DNA of 64,000 nt from Candidatus Obscuribacterales bacterium (lineage in GTDB: Bacteria > Cyanobacteriota > Vampirovibrionia > Obscuribacterales > Obscuribacteraceae), in NCBI GenBank assembly GCA_019752635.1, contig JAIELX010000033.1, positions 1 through 64,000 on the forward strand, read 5' to 3'. Shown here piece after piece: positions 1 to 9,900 of the stretch. Positions within the stretch are counted from its first letter, which is position 1, and each line of letters opens with the position of its first letter. The notes beneath the pieces were generated by a model that saw nothing but the letters and a program-made list of their open reading frames with translations, had not been told where the DNA came from and did no database searches. The position numbers were made by a program, and so were the translations under genes.

Positions 1-158
1 ACAGGCACGCCTTCTAACTCTTCTTTGATGATTGCAACCTTGCCATCAAAAGATTCGAGCTGACGCTGCTTGTCCGATGTATGACGAAGTGCGCGAAGAA
101 CCTCAAACACAACTTCGGGCGTCGCATTGATAACTATTTTTTCGCCGGCCATTGGCAT
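1..158 (-). CDS. SRPBCC/START-like protein, 5' part only
   Basis: The first 52 codons of a minus-strand gene run off the left edge. The start at 158 follows an AGGAG six bases upstream; a second ATG at 152 is also possible. The visible protein begins MPMAGEKIVINATPEVVFEV. The pattern of a short beta strand, 'INATPEVVFEVL' and a following helix resembles the N-terminus of SRPBCC (polyketide cyclase/START fold) proteins, which bind hydrophobic ligands. Only the N-terminus is visible, so the family call is tentative. Confidence 0.6.
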   Translation of the reverse strand, partial: MPMAGEKIVINATPEVVFEVLRALRHTSDKQRQLESFDGKVAIIKEELEGVP

Positions 159-423
159 CCTAAACTCCTGAACTCGGCTGCAATTATAGAATCATCCGTG
201 ATTCATATGGCAAATTTTCAAGGCCCTTTTGAATTATCTACGGGTGGATTGCTTGCGATTGTACCTTGACATACTTGTGGCATGCCGCCGCTGCTCGGCT
301 TCAGAGCCCTCCGTTTTCCCACACCCTATACGCAAAAAAGAACGCCGGACATGTTTCGCCCGGCGTCCTTTGCTTCATTTCGATTGTTCCGGTATTCGGT
401 GGTCCGAATCGGATTGTCAGCTT

Positions 424-1761
424 TTAGGCGTATCGTATCTCCAGTTTCGGAAGCGATGGATTTGTACCGGAGGGTCGACTAGGCTCCGGTGTTTCCGGTT
501 GAGGCGGTTTTGGCGCCGCCTCAGGGAATTTGAACTTCGACATGCGTTCTCGGGCCGATCCCAAAGCATCTCTTATCTGGTCCGGGCTTGCACCTCCGCG
601 AAAAGTGGCAGAGTTGGTGTGGGGCGAGTAACCGCCTCCCGGCTTCTCAGGAGGAGCAATCGGAACAATCATCGTTGTTGGATATCCTATATCTCGACGA
701 ACGTAGTCGGCATAAGCGGCTATTGGACTTTGCCTCTCGGCGGGGGACATTTTGTCCAGCTGATCAACGTCATAGGCCATGTACGTAGCACCAGGCACGT
801 TGGTGCGCGCTTTCATGTAGTCATCGACGGCCTTGCGTGAATGAGGATTGCTGCTGGAATAGAACAAGGCTACAACAGGTTCCTTGTTTGCTCCCGCGGC
901 CTCAAGAACTTTCGAGTAGTCCGCCTGCGAACTAACATTGAATGATCGCGGCTGAGTACGTTCGACAGCCGGCGCTGGTTTCGGTACTTCGCGCGGCTTT
1001 ATCGGATTATCGACCGGCGGTGGAGCAGGACGATCAGCTCCGGAGCTTGCAGGTTGAGGCGTCTCAACTTTTCGTCCTGGTCGCTGTAATGAATCTAGCT
1101 TAGCCGTCATCATACAATCTGCACCATAGCGACTGTCAGCAACGTGCGGCGAGCCAGCCCGAAGGTCGGACGGCCGCAAATTTTCAGTCGGCTTCGCCAG
1201 CATCGTTAACGGGTAACCGTTACGAGCGACGTAGTTTTCGAAGTGCCTGGCCAATTCCGAATTAGCCTGCAGCTTGCTTCTGTCGACGAGCAGGACCTCT
1301 GCTTTTGGACCGTATTCTGCTTTAGCCGCAGCGAGCAGCCTGAGTTCCTCGCCACTGATACCATTAGTAGTGTCGGTAAAAGTAACCACTAGCGGTACGC
1401 CGCGGCGAGCAGCTTTCTCGACGGCAGACGAAAACTGCTGATCCGTTTTAGCAATAGGCAGATCGTTGATGTCGGCGCGAGAAGGGACCGCTCTGCGGGA
1501 AGGAATTTCACTTCCCGGTACGGAGTATTCAGGGATAACAGTACCGGGGCGATATTCGGGACGAACAGGTTGCGAGGGCGGCGTGTACGGTACTACTTCT
1601 GATGGAATCGAATAAGACGGGGCGGCGGGTCTAGAATATTCGGGGCGACTGTATGACGGCGTATAAGGTTGAATATAGGGCGAAAATGGGTTTCCCTGAC
1701 CGGGAGAACAACCGCTGGGCGTTCAAGCAGCCAGCAAAACTTCCTTGTCAAAATCAGGCAT
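424..1761 (-). pseudogene. Double thioredoxin-fold lipoprotein-like gene interrupted by in-frame TGA
   Basis: One reading frame runs from an ATG at 1761 (GAGGA upstream) to TAA at 424, about 446 codons, but codon 13 is TGA (1723-1725). After the stop the frame continues without a break: a TPSGC stretch like a lipobox, a Pro/Tyr-rich linker rich in PEY and PSYS, a thioredoxin-like domain (VPLVVTFTDT), a second linker, and another thioredoxin-like domain (PVVALFYSSSNPHSRKA) ending in a Pro-rich tail. Neither domain has a CxxC pair, so redox activity is unlikely. Between the TGA and a GTG at 1389, which lies inside the first domain, I see no usable start codon. The gene is therefore either a fresh pseudogene, a sequence error, or started in an unusual way. 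The other genes here use TGA as stop, so recoding is unlikely. Confidence 0.65.
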
Positions 1762-2497
1762 GTTAGAGTCCTCATTGTGTGAAATGTCGAAACTTGCATG
1801 TGCGAAATCGGCGGGCGCAGTGCGTCCACAGTATTGCAATCTGGTTTACTAAATGCCTGCTGTGACTAAGCGTAGCTCGTCACAGGCAACAGTCAGTTAA
1901 CCAGGCACTCCGCCCGATTATTGAATTTATAGTTGGGCGGCGTGTGTTGGGTGGCGTGCGTACCTAGGCAGTCGTGAGTGACCGCCGGGCGTGCATACTT
2001 GGTTGGTAACTAAGACATGCGGCGAGTAGCAGTCGCGCTAATGTTGGCAACGACAGAAGGAGTATATTACACAGCTCTCACAAAAAGCAAGAGAAATTTC
2101 GTTGTTAAACTCTCTCAAAACGCACTGCACATAATGCTTATTGGTCCCTTCTCCATATCGGTTACGCCCCCCCGCGCCCGCGGGCCGCTGGCCCACGTGA
2201 CCGCACAATGAGCGGTGCCTACCGCAGGTGTAACATGAGACGCCGAGTATGCCGCAGGGTCCCAGTGATACTATATATAGTGCGCACTGTTTTGTGTATT
2301 CTCAAATTTGCAGAACTTACCACGTTCGGGGCCGGGTTACTGAATCGTTCATCTCTCCGCGCAGGTACGCGAATGAGCCACTGGCAACGATTATCCAATG
2401 TTCGTAGGATTACCAGTGACCAGCCTGCAGTTATCACCTAAACTGGACCAAGTGGTTTGATATTAAGCGTCCCTGGCTGGAAAACGGGAGTTTCTCG
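1762..2497. other. Intergenic region without a convincing gene
   Basis: About 735 bases between divergently oriented genes. The short open frames here have poor protein character and no good ribosome binding site. The stretch holds a seven-C run near 2167 followed by a GC-rich palindromic patch (gcccgcgggc, about 2177) and an AT-rich ctatatatag near 2272 that could belong to a promoter. A GGGAG seven bases before 2498 is the ribosome binding site of the next gene. Confidence 0.6.
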
Positions 2498-3403
2498 ATG
2501 GATCAGGTGGAATTAACGCGTGGGCTTCTCGCTAGAGAAACAGACGATTCAGCATTAGAGCGAACAGGAAAGTTACTCGTTGAGGGATTCTTAGCTGGCG
2601 GCAAAGAACGGGCGAAGGAACTGAGCGATGCTCCGGCGGAACTGTGCGGAACTGTGGCGCTCTGCGCTGCAACCGGTGCAGCACTGAATCTCATGAGCCG
2701 TGCAGGCGGTCGATGGGGAACGGCTGCCAAAGCAGCGTCCGGCACAATGGCCGTATTGTTGGCCGGTGATGTGCTTCGTCGTGGTGTGCCAACCGTCGGT
2801 GCAATCGCGAACAACTGGCACTCTCCTGAAAATTTCGAGCACAACAAGGACGTAGTAAGTGCCTATGCAGGCTCTGCCCTGGTGGACTATCCACTTATGC
2901 TGGTTGCCGGATACGCAGGTTTTCGTGGCGCAGGCGCAATCCCGGTACGCGGAGATATTGTCTCTCCGCCGTTCCCGCGCTGCAAATCCGCTCCAGTTGC
3001 AACTGGCCGCGTAAGCGAGTTTCCTGGTGCACTTCCCGGTACCCCCAGCGCTTATGAGCTTCCACCAATACAATCAGTCCAACCATTCAGAGTGGCGGCG
3101 TCTGAGGCGTCGCCGGGACCGCGTTTGATCGACCTCCAAGTACAGGTGGGTTATGAGTTGCCTCCCATCGGACGAGTTACTCCGGATTCGCCAATTCAAA
3201 ATCCCTGGACAACACCGGTGCTTCCAAAGACCGTCAGCTTGGGCGAGTTCCTTGGCGCGCCCCGGGGTAATCCGGGCGCCTATACGCTTCCGCAAATCCC
3301 AAGAATGACTCTCAACGGAGGTGAGGCCATACGGGCTCTGACCGCACAACAGCGAGTCCCCTTTGTGCCACCAACAGTGCCTGTCGATCTCTTACGACAG
3401 TAA
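2498..3403 (+). CDS. Protein with Ala/Gly-rich hydrophobic N-terminal module and Pro-rich repeat tail
   Basis: A 301-residue protein with a well-placed GGGAG before the ATG. Residues about 25-150 form an Ala/Gly-rich, mostly hydrophobic module that ends in NNWHSPENFEHNKDVV and an aromatic/Gly segment. The N-terminus of the trypsin-like protease at 54935 has the same layout and ends in DTWQSDENWNRNLTTM. I read the two as homologous. The remaining half is Pro-rich with an imperfect repeat, ExxGAxxGxPxAYxLPxI, seen near residues 170 and 250, with a shorter YELPPI copy between. No catalytic motif is visible. It could be an exported adaptor or substrate protein; the function is unknown to me. Confidence 0.75.
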   Translation: MDQVELTRGLLARETDDSALERTGKLLVEGFLAGGKERAKELSDAPAELCGTVALCAATGAALNLMSRAGGRWGTAAKAASGTMAVLLAGDVLRRGVPTVGAIANNWHSPENFEHNKDVVSAYAGSALVDYPLMLVAGYAGFRGAGAIPVRGDIVSPPFPRCKSAPVATGRVSEFPGALPGTPSAYELPPIQSVQPFRVAASEASPGPRLIDLQVQVGYELPPIGRVTPDSPIQNPWTTPVLPKTVSLGEFLGAPRGNPGAYTLPQIPRMTLNGGEAIRALTAQQRVPFVPPTVPVDLLRQ

Positions 3404-3965
3404 AGCCGTGCGCTGTAGACCTGCTACGCCGCCTGAAGCGTTAGCACTAGTGTGATTTGATCAACATCCGCGGAGAACCCGAGACTAACATCGATCAAGA
3501 TCGCCGAAACTCGGAGAATTAGGCTCAAGAAGCTGATTCGAGATTCTTGAGTCGTTTAACGCATAGAAACGAGCCCACAATAAGCACTTATACGACTCAA
3601 GTCTCAGGCACAAACCAGCTTGCATCAGGAAACTTCGTCGTGTCGAGCGCCTGTCGGACAGCTTCTTCGGCATGAAAACAGTGAGGAAATCACACAGAGA
3701 TACAGATTACTGTAACGGCTCTAATTAAGCCACGTAAGGGAATTTACCGATTTGTGAACAATGGGAATTTCACCATGGCGGCAAGACCGCCAAATAACCT
3801 ATTTTCAATCTTCTATATAGATTCTCAAAACTTAGTAGTGCTCGTCTTGAGTGGCTCAACGTCAATTCCCGCGCCGGGACAGCGTTTCCAACACTCTTCA
3901 GGTAACTTCCAGTAGCGGTGATGCCGCTATCGGTACCGCGCCCTCCCGACTGAAGGATTTCTAAC
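3404..3965. other. Long leader region upstream of the giant surface-protein gene
   Basis: About 560 bases with no convincing gene. It contains a six-base-pair hairpin, TGGCGG-CAAGA-CCGCCA at 3776-3792, followed by AATAACCTATTTTC, which could act as an attenuator or terminator. An AT-rich tctatatag near 3812 could be a -10 region. AAGGA eight bases before 3966 is the ribosome binding site of the next gene. Confidence 0.5.
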
Positions 3966-6900
3966 ATGCCCTTGATCAAAGCCACCATTCAGAAACTGTA
4001 CTGCGCAGTATCAGCAGTAACGGTATTCGCAACGCCGCTTTGCGCCATGGCAACGGAGCAGCCGCAACCCGATGCAAACGGAAACCTGAACGTCGGACAC
4101 GGCGAGCAAGTGGTAATCGATTTGGGACATGCACCCGGTGCAACGTTCTCGATTCCAGGAAACGTTAGTAACAACGGCACTATTTACCTGGTTTCTTCAA
4201 ACCCGCAGGTAACCGCAGGAAGCTTGAATGCCAACAACATTTTCAACAACCAGGCTGGAATGATCACTTCTGTGCTCCCAGCCAATGGTATTCCTGGCTT
4301 CAACGTGGCACAGCTGGTAGGAAACTTCAGCTTCACCCTGCAAGCGGTGCAAAACATCGTCAACTACGGGACCATTACCAGCGCTGGCTCGCTGACAGCC
4401 ATAGCCGGGCAATCGATCGTTAACAGCGCCCTTATGCAAAGCGTGCAAAACATCAGCATGCAAGCACAATCGATCATGAACTCCGGAGTGATCAGCTCTC
4501 AGATGGCGAGTATAAACGCCACTACAGCCAGCATTATGAACAGCTGCCGAATGGAAGCCCTGAACGGAAGCATCAACTTGCAGAATCTCGGTGGCAGCAA
4601 CTTAATCGTAGACAACGTAATGGGCACGATGAGCGCCCGCGACAGCATCGTCATGAGCGTTCTTGGTTGCGCGCCCGGCGCGCTGGACGTAAAGGGCGGA
4701 GTTCTCAATTCGCAAGTGCTCTCTCTGATAGCACCGGGAGGCAACATCACTATGGATGTTGACCGTGCCACTGGGCAAGTTCATGCGACTGGCGGCTCCG
4801 CCTCACTCGGAACTCGGCTAGGCGACTTACATGTGGCGGACCTTAACCTCTCAGGAGATCAACTCTCTTACAGCCAAACAGGAAGTCTATATCTCAACTC
4901 GGATATTTTCGCTGAAGGTTACGCGCATCAAGACTGGACGTTCCTGGCTGCACGAGACATCATCCTGGCTAATTGCGGCGGGAATGAGCTTGGCGCATTC
5001 GGCAATATCACCATGGCTTCGGGAGTTAACTTCTCCGTCAGCGAAAATTGCCCTCTCAGTTACACCATCAACGGCGGCACCCCAACGGGCGGCAGCATCT
5101 ACCTTCCTGGCGTAAACCTTGGCACCAATGGCGGCAATATATCGCTTCAGGCTCATCAAGGTTGTACCAATTGCAGTTCGCCCGGCTCTATAACAGTGGG
5201 CAATCTAAACACGTCAGGGCGATATCCCGGTCGTAGCGCCGGCAATGTTTCAGTACTTGCAGACGGCAACGTTAGCCTTGGGCATGTAACCGCCCACGGT
5301 GCTTCCGGAGTGAATGCCACCGATTGCTATGGTCCGCAAAATGGCGGACATGGCGGTAGCGTTCTTATCAATGCTTACGGATCGGTGTTTACAGGGAACG
5401 TTTCAAGCCGCGGCGGTAACGGCGGCAATAACACTTCGCGCGGAAATGGTGCGAGAGGCGGCACCGGCGGTGATATCTGCATTTCTTCCGGTCAGGATCT
5501 CTTAGTGTGCGGAAATGTCGTTTCTGCCGGCGGTCACGGAGGGAACGGTTTTAATGGCGGAAACGGTGGAAGTGGGGGCTATATAAGCGTTACAGCCTGT
5601 GGAGACATCGAAAGCCCGGGCTTCATCGCGTCTGTAGGTGGTAACGGCGGTGGCGGAAAGTTAGGCGTCAATCTCTGTAGAACAACTGGAGAGATTGTTG
5701 AAGGCTGCGACTTCCAAAGTTACAACCTCACCACCACCACGACACAAACCGCCGGTGACGGTGGCAAGGGTGGAAACGCCGGCGATGTAGCTGTTCGCGC
5801 AGGGAAGAACGTTGATGTTTGCGCTGTTGTCTCACAGGGCGGCGACGGTGGCAGTGCCGCAACAGGTAAGAACACAACCTTGCATCAAACCGGTTACTCG
5901 GTGACGGATGGATGCTCCGGTTGGGGCGAAAGTTCATCAAGCTATACGGAACGCCTTACGGGCGGCACAGGCGGACGAGGCGGAGAAGGCGGCAATGTGC
6001 TAGTCTCTGCCCGAAATCATGTCAACGTAGGCACAGTCTTGTCCGCTGGTGGCAATGGTGGGAATGGATTCAATGGTGGCAACGGCGGAAACGCCGGGTG
6101 TGTCAATGTCGCAGCACAAGGTCGCGTCTATGCCGGCGTAATTCAAAGCCGCGGTGGCGATGGCGGCTGCGGTGCGTTTGGACATGGTCTGGTACAAACA
6201 TATTGCGATGCCTATTCTTACACCAATGGCGGTCGCATCTTTAGCAAAGAATGGACGAGCTATTGCTCCAATCCCCTTAGCGGCGGCAAGGGCGGCAACG
6301 GCGGTAACGCCGGGGCAGTCAGCGTTTGGGGCAACAAGGGCGTCGATGCCTGCGTTGTTTCGTCTCGTGGCGGCGATGGCGGATTTGGTCTCAAGGGCGG
6401 AAATGGTGGCAAAGCCGCCCCCGTCACAGTAAGTTCTTCAGCAGGCAACATTCACGTCGGTTCTGCAACGGCGCGCGGCGGTCGAGCCGGTCAAACCGGT
6501 GCTGCTTGCGTTACAGAAAAGCTCGTTTGGGTCCAGGTTTACGTTGGCAATAAATGCGCCTACAAGCTCGTCAAAGTTTGCACAACCAACAAAATCGCTA
6601 CAGGTAAAGCGGGACACGCGGGCAAAAATAGCACGGTGAATTGTTCTACAGCGCCGGCTCCTACTAATTTACTGGCAAGTTGTCCGGCGCCACCGCCGAG
6701 ACCGGCTTGCCCTGTGCCTCCGCCTCCGCCACCACCTCCACCTCCACCTCCACCTCCGCCACCACCACCTCCTCCTCCTCCTCCTCCTCCGCCACCACCA
6801 CCACCACCACCTCCTCCTCCTCCTCCTCCTCCTCCGCCACCGCCGCCGGGTCCACCGACTCTGGTAAATCCGCCTGCGCCACCACCGCCTCCGGTAGCAC

Positions 6901-9900
6901 CACCGGAGACACCTCCAACTTCCGCGCAAGCACCGCCGCCACCATCGTTGTTTAACCAGCTTCCGCCGACAGATACTATTAATCTGAATGCACCCATTCC
7001 GACACAGGTTCCTGCCAACTGCGCAGTTCCAATCGCGTTGTTTCCGCGCGGCAATAATCCACAAGTTGCAGAGTGGCTGAAGAGCACTGACGGTCATCAA
7101 CCATACATGCTCGCCGATGACTCGGAAGCTATCTTCGTCGCAAAACCAGGCACAGTGTTCAACCTGACCGGCGATCATGAATTGGTTGTTCGTGAGGGCG
7201 AAATTACGGTCATCACTGGAGCAAGACCAATAACTATCGTCACTGCAATGGGACGCGTAGTAGCACGAGAAAACAGCGCGCTGAACATCGCACAATCTCG
7301 TTTCGGTCCCGTGCATGTAGCCAACATATATGGAACCGAAAGCCAACTGATTTGCGAAGGGCAGGGACGAACTGCCAACGCCACCCTGGCTGCAAACACC
7401 GCGTACGACTTCTCGGATTCAAGAGTAGCAGGCGTCGGTGCGGCTGACTATGTAGCGAATCAAGTACCGGGGCCGTTGCCTGGAATGGTAATGTCGCAGA
7501 AATCGCTTGGTGGTGCCGGTGCGGAAGCCTCGGAATACTACACTCGCCTTTCGCGTATGCAGGTTTGCGGCGTACCGCAACGCGTGCGTAATCGCATTGA
7601 AAAGTTCCTGGACAAGCAAGGACTCGATGCCACGAAGCTAGCCGACCGTCCAAACTCATTCGACAATTCGCCGGAAGCGGTAGCAACTGGTCCTTCCAAT
7701 GAACCTAGCATCGCATTCGGTGCGCCCGTCAATGGAATTCCACAGGCACAACAACCGCCGACCAATTCCCAAGCCGGCGTAGCGAACGGATTCAATCCGA
7801 CCAATCCGCTGAATAACACTCCGGAACGAGACAAACAACTGGCCAGCAACGGTTCGATCCAAACCAAACTGGAAGGACTCTTCCAGGAACTGCGTCACAA
7901 CATGCCCCTACCGGGGCAAAAGAATGGCACCCTTCTGCATTACGCCACCACAGCCAGTACACTCAGCGGTCTCTGCCAGATGGCTGTTGAACTCAATACC
8001 GCTCAGGATTCTCAGTTCTTCATCCGAAGCAACAACAAACAAGTCTTCTCGTTGCCCTCGCTCGATGGCGCCATTCTTCTAACTGAGGCGGACGCTACGT
8101 TAACCGGCGAGGGCGAAAAGCTGACGTTGAAGCACGGGGCAGTAACGGCCATCACCGGACACAACAAGCTCGTCATCACTACGCCGCTTGGTACGGTAAC
8201 GGTTCCAGCCCAGAGCGCGGTGTTAGTCGCAGCGCCGCTGAATCGAACGCTGCAAACTATCGCCTTGTTCGGAAAGGACGCTGAGATAAAACTGAACAAC
8301 AGCAACAACGGAACAAAAATTGCAGTTGCCGCCGGCGAAATTTGCAAGATAGCGCCTTCCGGTGTTGCAAGCTCAGGTGTCTCCGATTTCGCAAAGGGTT
8401 CAAACGAAATTGCGTCAGGAGTTCCCGGATTGGGATTGCTCAAGAGTCCGCTGCATGCGAAATCGTTGGCACTCAACGAATTCCGCGGCAACCTGGCATT
8501 TCTTGCCAAACATACTTTGCCGACAAATGCAACGCTACGAGTCGCAGCGCTGACCGGCCAAGTCGGAGCACCAGACAACCAGCCTACATTGGCACTCCAA
8601 CCCAAGCACAGCTATGTCACACTCGGCGCAGTAAACCGAAGTTCAACAACGGATTTGACCAATCGCTTGTTCCTCAACCCATCAAGTGTAGTGACGCGGC
8701 AGATTGCCCTATCATTATCAGGCAGTCCTGGAGTGGCCGGTACCAACATCTCGGCGGCATTGCGACTAAACCCTGCCTCACCGTCAACCCAACCGACGCC
8801 GCTCTCCGACGACAACGGCACCATTTTGCTTGGAGATGAATCAATTGGCAGAAGCATAGTCTGCGCTGATAGCAAACGTCCTTTTGTCATCGGATCTGCT
8901 TCTAACGCAGTTGTAGTAGCGTCGCAAGGAACAGCATTTCAAATCGCGTCGACAAGCAGACTCAATGTCCGCAGCGGCGAGGTTATTGTCACCACCGGCA
9001 ATGCTCCGTTCACCGTAGAAACGGACGCAGCAGTCGTGGTTTGCAAACCGAACTCCGCAACCGTAATCTCAATGACCGATACTGAAGTGAAAGTCGCAAA
9101 CCTTCTCGGAGGCTCCTCCTTATCTTGCAGCGGGAACACCCGGAATATATCGGAAAGGAAGGGCTGCACCATAAGCTATTTCACTGAGAGCGGCAAGCAG
9201 CAGTCAGGTGGTGTCGGCGGAACTTCTGACCGCACCATCGTCAAAGGCATTTCTGATGCTCATCTAACCGGCTCGGATCTGGTATCAAGAAGCATGCAAT
9301 TAGCCGCTTGCGGCTACTACCGCCTTCAAGGAGAAGTTAGCGATCGTATTGCCAAGGTTATCGGGCAAGTGAACGGCAACTACGCGGTTCCATTCATCAC
9401 CGAGGAAAATGACGAGCTGGGCTTCGCCCCTTTGAACGCAGCTCACTATATAGAATCCGAAATAAGTGGACAACACACAGTATTGTTCATGCCGCCAAAC
9501 GCCGCAGGAAATGCTGCTAAAGCACAAAAGCAGAACCCTCGCATTCTATCTGACATGACCAACTTGCGCGCTGTGGTTGCCGGTACGGCAAATGCAAACT
9601 CGCAGCGCTTCATCGGAGGTTCAGCTATAGCGTCCTACGCTATTGACGAAAACAACTCCGGTGTCGTCTTAGCCGAGCCACCACTAATGATGTGGGTCGT
9701 TGCGCCTGATGACAGCCATCCGTACATATTGGAAGCGGACCGCGAATGTGTGATTACTGCAGACAAGGGCACAATTTTTGCTCTGAGCGCAGAGCACGAA
9801 GTCACACTGAAAAATGGAAGTTTGAAAGTGATGGCCGGGCACTTCCCTGTCTCCATCAAGACCGGAATCGGATCAGTCAGCGTACAACCGCACAACTTCG

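Noticed and set aside
6560-7087. Minus-strand Gly-rich open frame
   Set aside because: It is the mirror of the polyproline tract of the giant gene, with no ribosome binding site.
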